The notes under the pieces: model-generated
What the model saw: only the letters and a program-made list of their open reading frames with translations
Told to the model about the DNA's origin: nothing
The model's database searches: none
Assembly: GCA_936432065.2 (NCBI GenBank)
Contig: OW386292.2
Coordinates: forward strand, 99,901,829-99,965,828
Source: Rutpela maculata
Lineage: Eukaryota; Arthropoda; Insecta; Coleoptera; Cerambycidae
Direction: 5' to 3'
Length of the DNA: 64,000 nucleotides
Made by a program: the position numbers and the translations under genes
Shown here: positions 35,401-46,444 of the stretch, piece by piece
Numbering within the stretch: position 1 is the first letter of the stretch
Layout of the letters: every line of letters begins with the position of its first letter

Positions 35401-35825
35401 TATAGGGTGTTTGAAACATCTGGTACAGTTAGATCTTATCGCTTTTAGGGTCGAAAGAACACGAATCTAAAGAGAAACTTAAAATGCTTTAAAACGATCC
35501 ATTAACATATATTTACCGAATACAGGGTGTTTTGTTGATTGCGTGACAACATCCATTATGAAATTTTGTATTTTGATGGTTGAGATATATGAATCATGCA
35601 TGTAGGTGGGAGAGGTATGTGACTCTACTATTATAAATGTATTGCAACAGAAGTGAAAGAATAGTTAACATTCAGTATTTTCTGGGCTCTCATATAGTAA
35701 AAAACTTGAGAACTAAAAGTCAGTGTTGTGCAAACACCTGGATTATTTCAAGTGATTATTGCTTTCTACAATTCTTTCTCGGTATTGTCTGGACTATTCT
35801 CATATAGTAATACTGCAAGAAAAAT

Positions 35826-36038
35826 ATGTCAGATGTGGTGGAAACAAAAACGTGTTGTGTTTGTCGTAGAATAATTAGTACACGGTATCTTCCAAGTGAG
35901 TGCTGGTTGAGTAGACCCAAATTGATAATAAGTTTTTGTACACGTATATGTATTCAGACAAGACCGATTAAAGTTATTACATCATATGACTTCGATCCTT
36001 GCCGCATTCTAAATTCACCGATTCGAGAAACATTTTAA
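35826..36038 (+). other. 70-residue frame with a Cys pair, unrecognised
   Basis: ATG at 35826 begins MSDVVETKTCCVCRRIIST. The CCVC pair suggests the start of a zinc-binding domain, but no second pair is obvious in frame. It lies between two copies of the duplicated segment and may be another exon of the same decayed zinc-finger locus. I cannot assign a function. Confidence 0.25.
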
Positions 36039-36639
36039 AACAGAGTGTGAGATATATAACAAAATATAGTAAATTAAATCCTGTAATAATTGGTTTCAAG
36101 AAAATGTGCTTTCATCAAACTGTGACAATAGATTATGTCGCTAGAAACCGTAGTATACGTTGGCTTTGTCTCCAATTAAATGTATTGATTATCTTGTTTA
36201 GCAAGTTGGACCAGTTCCGGTAACATCTCGGCATTTACGAGGGTGAAATAGTGTTTCCTTTACTAATGTGTTATTTTTGTACTTTGACAATATTATCTTA
36301 GGGAAAAAAATGCAAATCTGTATATAGGTACCTATTTTCATTGTATTCTATTGAAAAGTATGTAAAATGTATTAAATATATAAAAAATACTGAAATGCAC
36401 TGTTTTTTTTTCACTAATTCAGGGTAAACAGGTTTAACAATGCTTGAGGGATTATATAACAAAGGACAAGTGCCTTAATTATTCCCTTGATTAAGGACAA
36501 GTCCCTTAATTATTCCCTTGATTAAGGACGATTAAAACATATAACCTTTTATATAACTTTTTATAACTTTTTCATATAACTTTTTTAACATTCGATGTCA
36601 TGCTGCGAAAGAATAAACATGAATTTTAATATGTAAAGT

Positions 36640-37120
36640 TTCAATCGATCTTGTGCATTTAGTCGACACAAAAATATACATAATAAAAATCACTATTTCC
36701 AATGCAGCTTGTGTAGTAAAATATTTAATAGACGAGATAATTTAAAAACTCACGTACAAAAAGTGCACAACGCGCAGTATATTCCATCTAAGAATCAGGG
36801 GACGATGGTCTCGAAAAGCATTCTATTTAGGACAATCGAGTCATACCATTAATTAAAGAAAAATTCGCATCTCCTATTGAATACAGAATAGACCAAAGCG
36901 AAGAATAAAAAAAAAACTTAGCTACACCATCAATGCATGAGACATTCCGATAATTACCAAACAACTTCTAAAAGAACCATAAAAAAGGACGTATTACTCT
37001 GGAACTCGGGAACAAATCCTAGTGATATTGTAGCATGCATACGTCTACATCTTAATTTGGGGATAGAATACAGCCGTTATATAAACATATTAAGGGACAT
37101 GAAAATCATTCAGTGACCTA
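36640..37120 (+). pseudogene. C2H2 zinc-finger exon with C-terminal region
   Basis: The frame reads SRHKNIHN (tail of one finger) and then FQCSLCSKIFNRRDNLKTHV..VH, a complete C-x2-C-x12-H-x4-H finger at about 36697-36768. The continuation is broken. A coherent segment near 36970-37115 (DVLLWNSGTNPSDIVACIRL...YINILRDMKIIQ) ends in a stop and may be the C-terminus. C2H2 fingers bind nucleic acid; the target is unknown. Not certain whether this is host or element-derived. Confidence 0.5.
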
Positions 37121-39459
37121 CTCATCTAAGACAATTGAAGATCAAGGTAGACATGTAATAATGTTACTTTAGGTTTGGATACGATGTGATGTAAATACAT
37201 TTTTGGATTATTGAATAAATAATTTTTTTTAGTATAATTAGTGTCTCATTATTTGCACTCTTTTCAACCACAATGTATACCAATATAATATTATGAATTA
37301 TTATTACCTTTTTGGCATATCGACTTTCTTATTTTTTTTTTCACTCTTTTCTAATATCTCAAATTAAACACCCTCTATAGTAAAATTTTTTATATTTATA
37401 AAGACAGGTTTATATTGAATTATGTCAAATAAAATAATTGAAATATAAACTGAAAAATGTAATGCATACTCAAAATATTAGCCTATGTGATTCGGAACCA
37501 ACTTAAATTGATTTGTGGTGTACTAATTCACCCTTGTTTAAACAACTGCCGTGCTAAATAAAATACCTTTAATGTGAGTTCAAAAACATGTATATAATTT
37601 TTATTGTTGTGGGGTCTTTTCATTAGATAATAAGATCCATTTAAAAATATTTATTTGTCCTTTCTTGAGAGGTCGAGCTGAAATATACCAATCATTAAAT
37701 TTAATTGGTATTATGGTAAATTATTAGTAACGTATCAGGTAGTAATATCTATTTATTTCTCTTGTTCTGGAGGGACCACAAAATCCATCCATGTTTTATT
37801 TCATAATGCACGAATATTTTTTATCAGGTAATAAAACTGTTTCCACTATATATTTTATTTCTTACATATTCAATTATAACATTAACTAACAGCCATTAAA
37901 ATAAAAACAACGTAAGGTTTTTAAGTGAATCATTTTTTCCACCCCTACAGCTTGCCAATGCCGCCGGAAGAATATAAACATAGCATTTTGAAATTGTGTG
38001 GTTATTTTTTTATTAAACAAATGGCATTATTTAAATAAATGACGAAGGTTTACGAATTATTAGCATAATATGTTATCATATATACCATTCATACAGATGT
38101 TAATTTAGATGACGTGTACTTCATAAAGTTTTATCTTAAATTTTCGGAGCTGTGGTCAAAATAGTTACTTTATACTTATTTCCATCGGTTAAAATCGCTT
38201 TGAAAAGCAGAATATTTTTCTATATAACTTAGCACATATTTTACATAAGAATACGACTTCAATTTTTTGTATGTTCGCGAGTTGCATAGGCCACTTTTAT
38301 TTTACATATTTCGAAAGTCTCACTCTCTAGCTAATAAATGCAATTCATCTGAGTATGTGATACAAAATTCATATAATTTATTATGAAATTAAAATAATCG
38401 TTTTTTTTTTCGATTATTAAAATAATTTTAAGGAATTATGGTAAACAAAAGTCGATAAATACTGAGATCTCAAAATAAAAGACAGGCTTTAAATGCGCTA
38501 GTGGTCTTATAACAAAGTTACCGTTAATTAACAATAATTCGTAAAAGTTTTGTTGTAAATATTTATGGATTCATGGTGATTATAACAAAGAATGGTGTCA
38601 ATTTTATAGCCATTTGAAACTGAGTGTACTGCTGACAGAAGAAGCAAAATATTGCAAGAATCCTTTGATTGTTTCAAAGAAATTAACTACATAAATAGAT
38701 AGATACATTGTATTTATTCACTTGTACAAAAAAAAAACTAGATATAAAAAAATACATACCTACGCATTAAAAGATGTAGACGCATTATATTATGTTATGT
38801 ATAATTTTCTTTTAAGTTTTTTCTATATTTGTAGGTATTTTATTGTTGATTTTAATTATGAAAAATACCACATTTTTTTCTTTAGGAATGATTGGTATAC
38901 GTTATTATCGATATTCATTGATGACTTTTCAATCTTTTGTTAATTATAACTTGGAAATTGAATAACTCGAGGTTTGCAAGTAAGTACTTCGATAGTGTAC
39001 CTACATCTGTATATGGAGTATAAACAAATATTCTGAGTTTTAGTTCTTTAAACATATAAAACGAAATGGTATAATATTACGATTTCCCATAAGAACACGT
39101 GTTAAAATGATCGAAGATTCCGACTCTTCGATTATGTAGACGAAAAAAATTTGATATTTTTGTCTTGGAAGCATTTTAACCATATATCATTTAATTCTTA
39201 GTTAAAAAAAATACCCCTCCCACACACCATTAAGGTCATATGTTTCTCTTAATATTGGTATATAGCCATTTCCCATTTTAAACCAATAAGGGATGATGTG
39301 TACTCACCCCTACTACAGTAGAGGGGGATTGTCTCGTACATAAAAACTCTTTGCGGTGTATTGAAAAGTATCTTTTTGCTTTCGACTAAGTGCTAGTGAT
39401 CTGCATTTTTTCGTAGTTTCTTGTGCTCTTTTGTGTTTAAGCTTCGATTCGTTTGAAAA
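37121..39459. other. AT-rich non-coding stretch
   Basis: No gene or repeat was recognised over ~2.3 kb. The last ~200 bp, before the paired frames at 39460, are slightly richer in G and C and include CTACTACAGTAGAGGGGG near 39311. This could contain their promoter. Confidence 0.4.
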
Positions 39460-40182
39460 ATGGTGAAACAAGCAGCTAATTTTGAGTGTAAAGTGTCTGA
39501 GGAAGAACGTGGTGTGCAAAGGGTAATACAAGGACTTGCCGTCCTAACAAGCTTTTTTCCGGGCCTAGGTGGTGCAGTGAGGTCGCAAAGGCAGATAGTT
39601 TATTCAGCTGCCCCAACGATAAGTACAAATGCTCCAACAATAACGGCAGTTAGTACATCCGTAATACCTAGCACCTCGTATATGGCAGTACCTGCAGGAA
39701 CAAACACCCTGCCGGGTGCTACCACATCGTCTCGTCGCCCGGAAATTAATATCATTTCTAACATAAAACTGAGGGACGGCATAAATACTAATACCGCTAA
39801 CATTGAGTCAGTTTCTCAGGCAAGTTATAAACAAAATCAGGTACGCGTGGAAAACCAACCTGGCATTCAGGATGTCTCGACAATTCTCCTCTCTGACGAT
39901 GACGTTATTGAAGTTGGCGAATTGCTTAGTCAACTAGCAGATGAAATTCTCGACTATGAAGCGGCCCTTTGGAAGGAAAAAATCAAAGCTTCCAAAAGTG
40001 CCACTTCTATTTCGAGGGAGCAGGTTGACCGTCGCGAAACCTTCCCGGGCTCTTCGACTATGTCTGTGTCGAGCGACAGTGAAGATGAGTTTGTTGAGAC
40101 GTTTATGAAAAAAAGAAAAGTCGTTCCATCACCAACAGATGACTCCAGGACACGTTCGTTGAAGCAAAATGTGCTTCAATGA
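39460..40182 (+). CDS. 240-residue protein of unknown family, first of two overlapping frames
   Basis: ATG at 39460 opens 240 uninterrupted codons ending TGA at 40180-40182. The sequence is less AT-biased than its surroundings, which supports a real gene. The N-terminus is charged (MVKQAANFECKVSEEERG), followed by a short hydrophobic patch (LAVLTSFFPGL). A long Ser/Thr-rich, probably disordered region follows. The C-terminal third has an acidic helix-like stretch (DDDVIEVGELLSQLADEILD) and a Ser-Asp/Glu tract leading to a basic MKKRKVV patch, a possible nuclear localisation signal. I do not recognise the family. Its stop overlaps the next ATG by ATGA. Either the two are translated in sequence, or a one-base change split one protein. 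Confidence 0.6.
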   Translation: MVKQAANFECKVSEEERGVQRVIQGLAVLTSFFPGLGGAVRSQRQIVYSAAPTISTNAPTITAVSTSVIPSTSYMAVPAGTNTLPGATTSSRRPEINIISNIKLRDGINTNTANIESVSQASYKQNQVRVENQPGIQDVSTILLSDDDVIEVGELLSQLADEILDYEAALWKEKIKASKSATSISREQVDRRETFPGSSTMSVSSDSEDEFVETFMKKRKVVPSPTDDSRTRSLKQNVLQ

Positions 40183-40814
40183 ATGTGTCACCGGCATCGT
40201 CAAGCGGTAAACGGTCGCTTGGATGTAAACGTCTGGCAAACTCATCATTAGTGTCGCAGGAGCGTAGAATCCCATCCCTCGAATTACCTGTGATACCTCA
40301 ACCGCAGCTAATTCAAACATTTCAGAGGGGTGGGAAAGGTAAACTGTTGACCCAAGTGAGGGCAGAGAACGACACCGAATCAAGTAGCACTGATTCGGTG
40401 CCACACTCTGAATCTCAAGATTCGAACTCTGAAACGGAAAATTTCAACTTTTTATCAGAACCGGAAGAACGAAATGAATTACGCTCATGTGTCAGAGGAA
40501 TACAAGATCGGGTAGCCAGAATCAAGAGTCATTTGTCAAATCTAACAGCAGAGATGGCAAATGACCGTCGGGTTCTGGCTGAAGCAGACGCTCTGCAAAT
40601 TGTTGTAAACACGATGCGACGCGGGGTTGAGGGACGTCGCATCGCTAAAGATCGGGCTCAAAGAGCTTGGGAAGGTTTAAAAAAAACTATAAGAAAAATG
40701 CAAGATTTCTGGGGCAATTCGTGGCAAAATGATGCATCTTTTTTCCTTGTATGTATGTATTATATTTCAATCATTGTATTATTATTATTCAAATTAAAAA
40801 TTAACTTAATCTAA
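40179..40814 (+). CDS. 211-residue protein of unknown family, possibly tail-anchored
   Basis: ATG at 40179 overlaps the previous stop. The frame is open from 40143, so up to 12 further residues could belong to it if reached by frameshift. It contains a Ser-rich acidic region (ENDTESSSTDSVPHSESQD), then a helical charged segment (ERNELRSCVRGIQDRVARI..LTAEMANDRRVLAEADALQ). Basic helices lead to GLKKTIRKMQDFWG. The last ~25 residues (FFLVCMYYISIIVLLLFKLK) would form one membrane segment, but that part is also very AT-rich and may be 3' UTR read through. The two frames share composition, so they may once have been one protein. Confidence 0.55.
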   Translation: MNVSPASSSGKRSLGCKRLANSSLVSQERRIPSLELPVIPQPQLIQTFQRGGKGKLLTQVRAENDTESSSTDSVPHSESQDSNSETENFNFLSEPEERNELRSCVRGIQDRVARIKSHLSNLTAEMANDRRVLAEADALQIVVNTMRRGVEGRRIAKDRAQRAWEGLKKTIRKMQDFWGNSWQNDASFFLVCMYYISIIVLLLFKLKINLI

Positions 40815-40829
40815 TTTATATTCTATGTG

Positions 40830-41220
40830 TTATTTAAATGGAATCCTTTTAACTATCTAGCATTTGTTAACTTACGCATAATTAACTTTTAATCATTGTA
40901 CTTATGATTTTTCTCTATTTTTCACATATCTTCACATATATTTGTGCATTATTCAAATGGAATCTTTTTTTTAACTCTTTAGCATTTTTTTGTGAATAAT
41001 CATCTTCTAACCAATGTATTTATAATTATTTGTACATTATTTAATTGAACTATTTTTTCAACTATTTAGGATTCATTAAGTTGTGAATAATTATTTTTTA
41101 ACCAATGTATTTATATTTTTTTTTACAGTTAAATGAAATCTTTTTCAGTATTTGTTAACTTATGAATAATTATCTTTAAACCATTGTATACATATAATTA
41201 TTTTATCTGTTTTAATAAAC
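40830..41220 (+). repeat. Tandem ~100-bp repeats downstream of the paired frames
   Basis: Four diverged copies of TTAAATGGAATCTTTTTAACT... then TAGCATTTGTTAACTT, GAATAATTAT and AACCA(A/T)TGTATTTAT begin near 40835, 40955, 41040 and 41125. They end with AATAAACATTG near 41214, a likely polyadenylation signal. This is probably the 3' UTR. Confidence 0.55.
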
Positions 41221-43398
41221 ATTGTAAATCTCATTGTTGTAATTATTAATAACACCCATCCCCCCACCTCATAAGATAAATTCTATTCATGCATGTGCAG
41301 GAGAATGATGATGATGGAAGTAGCTGTACATTGAATTGCTGGGAGTTGATCTAATTTACCGAGTGGGTTTATAATGTGCGAAGATTAAACTTCGGCGTTT
41401 TCTTAATGGCTGTTCTCAATCTAAAAGTTCGGAAAATGGCATCCTGGTTACGTGTACAGTAAAGTACCACCATTGCATAATCTTACCAACCACCACCACG
41501 CAGTCTAACGAGTTTTCCTGACAACTGGAGGATTTTCTAAGTTAAGTAATTTTATAATATATTTTACCTTCCAACGGATTTTTATCTCAAGTTTTATTCG
41601 TAAAATAAAATGCTGCCTTGCAGGATATCTTTTAAAATTTAAAATTTTGTGTTTAGTTCAAGTTAATGTGTGATAGCAAAGAGCCTATACGAGTAAATTC
41701 CGCATAAATTTGTAATTTTTAACTAGTAGTTATACGGGATGTTCTAGGATTTAGACCTAGGGTAACAGCACTATTAGTGAATGTTTTTCATTAATTATCG
41801 AGTGCAATGGACGGTTTTATGCTCTTGTGCTGTCATAAAATCGCCAGGTTAGATCTCAGCCTTACGCTGGCTAGCTCTGAAATTTTTCTTACCTTAGTTC
41901 AGTTTTAACGTTTTGTTATATTTTATATTGCTTGGCCGTGGTGTCATGATATTTGTTTGCCTACTTGACAAGTGTTTTCTCTGCGTGAGATATTGTAAAT
42001 GTTAGGTTAATTTTTGGGTATCGTTTAGTATTAAGTTTCTCTAGGGTGCTAGAGGTTATCTATACATTTTGGGCGTCTAGTGATAAAAAGTTTGTCTTAT
42101 GTCTAACTACTAAGTGTCATTATTATAGTAGTGTTTTATTGCTTTTCCTACTTAATTTAAGTGTAAGTTCTTTTACTCTAGTGAAACGTCGCCGGTTTAC
42201 ACCTTTTTTTTTTTTTTTAATAAGGCAAGGTTTCCTTAACAGTTTAATGAATGTAAAATAAGTATAAGTTTTATTGTGATATATTAAGTGTCATAATAGT
42301 GGTGACATGACAGTCCCAAGTTGCACCATTTTGTATAGTACAGGTATATTTTGTTTCCTTTCCTGACAGCTGATATGTTGCTATATAGTGAATGTTAAAA
42401 TTGTCGCCACGTTTTACTATACGTTCATCAAATTTGTGAGAACCGACACCTCTGAACCCATATTTTGGTAACTTAACGTATCTATCATTTCGAGCTCACC
42501 GTTTTACGAGAAATTTATGAAAGCAGTAGTTATAACCCAACTTTTTGTAGTAAATTGACTTTTATCTAACTGCTAGTAAGATTTTGTGACCAGTAATAAG
42601 GGTCAAATCAAAATTTTAAAGTCATTTCTCCTTGTTTATCGCTGGAACCGTATAGTCGCTGAACTAGTGATTAAATGTTTACTAACCTTGTAAATAAATT
42701 TTTGTGAAATTGTGAATTTACATTACGAATGTCGAATTTGTACTAAATTACTGATAATAGTCATGCAATAACCTTTGTATTCTTTTGCTAACCATGATTT
42801 GTAATTTAATCGATTTCAATTTTCTCTCTTTGTTTCTTTGTGTGTTATCTGTGACGTATCTTCCTAATTTCACGATCTTCCTATAGGGTCTGGCGCCCAA
42901 GCACTTTTGTATTTTTGCTGAATAAAGATTAACTGTAAAACAACTTTTATCACTCTTGGCCACATTATAGAGGCTGTCGCTTACCCTTATTCACGCCCTT
43001 TCCTCCTATAAAACTAGCTAGCCGAGGCCCTGTTTATCTTGAGGCAGACCTTTCCTTTTGCTTATTTAACACTTCTGGCCATCTCATGTAAATTAGCTAT
43101 TTTTTTTTATTTTAAGTGATGATGCCAGCGTGGGTTATCCTGTTTAACCTAATTTAATTGTGATTTCTTTTATAGTCAAGGAGCACTGCCCAACTTGGGG
43201 CTGCCCAATTTTTTTGCCATTTAAAATGTCACAATGTTTTGATAATCTAGATTAGTCTGATTTTAATTGATCCGGATTATCGCGGCACACTATTATTAGT
43301 AAATTATTGCCATTTTAGTTTCATTCTTAATTAAGAAAACTTGTTTAATTAGAGTCCAGATTTTCTAAAGTTATTCAAGGGCAAGGATAATGCAAACC
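41221..43398. other. Non-coding stretch
   Basis: No protein was recognised. TCTGGCGCCCAAGCAC near 42891 resembles an LTR-element primer site and lies near AATAAAG (42921). No LTR pair was found, so I do not call an element. Confidence 0.35.
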
Positions 43399-44705
43399 TT
43401 AACCCCTTCAAATCCCACGTAGATACCAGTTCTGACCCATCGTACATGGTCATGTATATGTTTTGTGCCAAAAATAGGGTTTGTGCTGTCATCTGTTAGA
43501 AAACATTTGAAAGCGTCAGTGGCAGCAGTTACAAGTTACTTGACAGGTAAGTCAAATTCTCGTGTTGATATTTCCAAAATTACAAAGATAAATAGCGCAA
43601 ATTAAATAGGAACATAAAGATAAAACCTTAAAGAAACACGCCTGATGTCAGTTATTGATGAATTGTTGAAAATAATTTAGTCTCTGAGCATAAAAAGTGA
43701 TGTACACCGTCATGTATATACGGTATCAAGTGCTGTTACCATGAATAACATGTACATCCGGCGTAAAATGGTTTTTGTAATATAATTTTTTTTAAATGAG
43801 TTTTTTTTGTAAAAACACTGAAAACTTTTAAATGACAATCTATAATTATTTTTTAGCACAGATGAACAAAATGGACAAAAAAAGGAAATACTATTTAAGT
43901 AATCCTCGGGATATCTAAGAATTAACCGATCTGGTAGAAAGCGGAGTTAGAAGAATAAGGCTGTCCTGAGGAAGACGAAGATGGTGATCTGATCTATGAT
44001 CTGCCTACATCTGCTATTTCCATTCGAGTTGGTCAAGACACGATTAATCGAATAGAGGATTAATCGAATAGCAGGCATTAGATGAAATCGATACTGAAGA
44101 AAATTAAGACATTATAATTGAAGTATCGGAACATGAAGATAAGGGGAATAATGAAGTCGAAAATAAAGATGAGGATTATGAACTTGAAAATGAAAATAAA
44201 GAAAATGAGGAGGAAATGCGGAAAAAGAAGCCGAGGAACCACCTAGAACGACAAGAGAAAAACTACGAAGAGGGCCGCAAAGACCACAAGAAAGGAGACA
44301 ACAAAGAAACAATCAAAGACAAAAGCACCAAATACAGCAGCACAAAAAAAGATGAAAATAGGAATAAAACAGAACCAAGTTCCTTTCAACCCATCTCCAA
44401 TGCCAAAATTCCCAGAAGTAGTAGATAACAGCAGTGAGCCGCTACCTGCTTTAGAATATTTCTCGAGGTATATACCCATCACAATATTTGAAAAGTGCAC
44501 AAATATATAAACGCCTTGCAACAGGGCAAAACATTTAAAAATATCACTACTTCTGAAATGCAAGTCCTCATTCCATTGCATATCATAATAGAATGCCTAA
44601 ACAGGTTTCCTCGTGTCAGAATATATTGGGAACATATTGTGGGAATACATGTTTCCGGGATACATTTTTCTCCCTATGTACTAATCTTCATTTGGTCAAC
44701 AATTT
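43399..44705 (+). pseudogene. piggyBac-like element: left end and N-terminal transposase, broken
   Basis: TTAA at 43399-43402 is directly followed by CCCCTTCAAATCCCACG, the TTAA plus C-run structure of piggyBac ends. Downstream, after a GTAAGT donor near 43551 and an acceptor before 43858, a ruined acidic N-terminal region appears. The transposase N-terminus follows: LEYFSRYIPITIFEKCTNI, QQGKTFKNITTSEMQVLIPL and NRFPRVRIYWEH near 44452-44640. These match the start of the PGBD/piggyBac transposase domain. The catalytic core and the right end are missing, so the element is truncated. Subterminal motifs (CATGTATAT near 43451 and 43713) may be transposase sites. Confidence 0.7.
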
Positions 44706-45017
44706 AGATAAACTAGAAGAATGTACTGACAAATTACACAGTGTGTTTGTTTGCGTTGTTTTCAAGGTGTCATTGTTCTTTAATCTAGGTGGGCGAGATT
44801 TCTCCCTGTCTTTCTTCTTATTACGTCCCATGTCAAGGTTATAAGCTTTTTTGCTATCGCTAAGCTCTTTACTTTCTGTCTGCACGGTTTCGAAGGCAAG
44901 CACAGTTAAATTATCGGCTATCGAACTTTTCCCGACTACACATATTTAAACGGGATATATGAAATAGTCCGTGTAATTTTAGGCTGACCAATCGGAACGC
45001 GCTATTTGCTAGGGACA

Positions 45018-45590
45018 ACCTATAAATATGAACGTCAATTTCAGCGCGCTATCAGTTCACCGCGGTCTACCCAAGCGTCGGCACCCTGGAGCTCGATCAC
45101 CAATTCTACATTTCTTAACTTATCAGTTTACCGCGGGCTACAGTACATGTCGGATCCAGAGTAGCTCGATCAAACACAACTTTTCATCATTTGTCCAACT
45201 TTATCAATCTCATACCTTTAATTTCAAGCAAGAAACTAATTTCAACTCTCACTCATTCAAACATGCAACTTCAGCCATTCAGCTAGATCGTCGATGCCGC
45301 CAATTTCGTTACAATACTGAGAAGATCCTCAAGGAAAACCACTACAGCAGTAGTTTGTTTTGTAAAGTATTGCGCGATTTAAATCTCGTCATTCGCGATC
45401 GGATGTCGGGGGTTTTGGCTATTTAAGTAGGTGAATTTTAAACATTAATACATGCAAATTTTATTCGAATCGTTGAATTTATGTGTTTCCTTTCTCTCCC
45501 ATCCCACCTGAGCTTGGTTATCCCAGCCAAGTCTCTATAGGAGGACAAGCAGAGGAAGAAATAAATAAATATTAAAACGGGCAGTGCCCG
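45018..45590 (+). promoter_or_regulatory. LTR-like promoter/poly(A) region
   Basis: TATAAATA (45021-45028) is followed ~25 bp later by TCAGTT, an arthropod initiator-like start site. Duplicated TCAG(T)TTCACCGCGG/TTTACCGCGGGCTAC phrases lie downstream. At the other end AATAAATAAATATT (45560-45573) is a polyadenylation signal, followed by the hairpin CGGGCAGTGCCCG (45578-45590). This order (promoter, transcript, poly(A), possible primer-site hairpin) fits the 5' LTR of the gag-protease element that follows. No 3' partner was found. Confidence 0.4.
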
Positions 45591-46444
45591 CAACGAGTAT
45601 TTCATTTTCCCCAAGTGTTTTAAACTAAAGTGCCTCTGAGGACAGGACTTAAAAGGTAACTTTCTAAGACAATCTTACAGGCAGCGGGTCCGTCAGCCTG
45701 CCAGCGCCTAGTAAATCAGTTCAGTGAACATTTAACAGACTCTCTCAAGAGCGGTCATTGCAAAGACCAAGAAAATTGACTTTAACCTAGTTTGCCCTCC
45801 TCCAGGGAAATTACAGATAGTAACAGAGTCAGTGCTAGTGTAGGACTTTGAGCCAGGAGCCTAGACGCCGCTTTCCAGTTGCTGCAGTATCATTTTCATG
45901 TACTTTCCTTTCAGTGTAGCAGAGCAGAGCCCAGTCCCGCAAGACGGTGTGATCGGTTGTGTCGCGTAGATTAATTAATTTGCTAGCATTCACCAGGCCT
46001 AAGGAGCCCTGTAGAAGTAAATTTTCATTAATAAGTAACACAAGCCGTCCCACTAGCTGCGACACCAAGTCAATGTTCAGTGTACTTTCGAAAATTTAAC
46101 AAACTGTTAATTATTGCGTAAGCAAATTGTGTCATTCTAACCAAAGTTAAGCTCAACTCTGAAAAGCCCGAGCGGCTTAGTGCATTCACAGCCTCAATCA
46201 AAGTTACAGTACTTTCGAATAAATTTGGCGTACTTTTGAAAACGTGGTACTTTCGAATTTCTTCGACGTACTTTTGAAGTTTCATTCTTATTTCTGGACG
46301 AGCCTCGCCTCGCCCACGAAGCACAAGCGCTTCAGTAAGCAAACCAATTCCCTACCATCACAGTGAATTGAATTAATTTTCATTGTACTACTAAAGTTTC
46401 ATTTCGACGCACTTCTGAAAAATTGCAACCTGAGGTACGACACT
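45591..46444 (+). other. Untranslated leader of gag-protease element A
   Basis: No gene was recognised. Between 46205 and 46425 the phrase TACTTT(T/C)GAA recurs several times, echoing the 76-bp array at 10480-10850. This suggests both derive from leaders of related retroelements. Confidence 0.4.

Larger units (their letters stand above)
34927..36475 (+). repeat. Diverged segmental duplication carrying zinc-finger exon scraps
   Basis: 34927-35060 and 35413-35542 are copies, sharing GCTTTAAAACGATCCATTAA and ACAGGGTGTTTTGTTGATT. 35075-35310 and 36243-36470 are also copies, sharing TTTGACAATATTATCTT and AGGGTAAACAGGTTTAACAA. The second pair ends in a pyrimidine tract plus CAG, like a 3' splice site, followed by the same ATGCTTGAGGGATTATATAA start. 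This looks like duplication of an intron/exon unit of a zinc-finger gene. Confidence 0.6.

Noticed and set aside
42886..42930. TGGCGCCCAA near AATAAAG as an LTR element primer site
   Set aside because: No LTR pair, gag or pol nearby. The phrase alone is too short.
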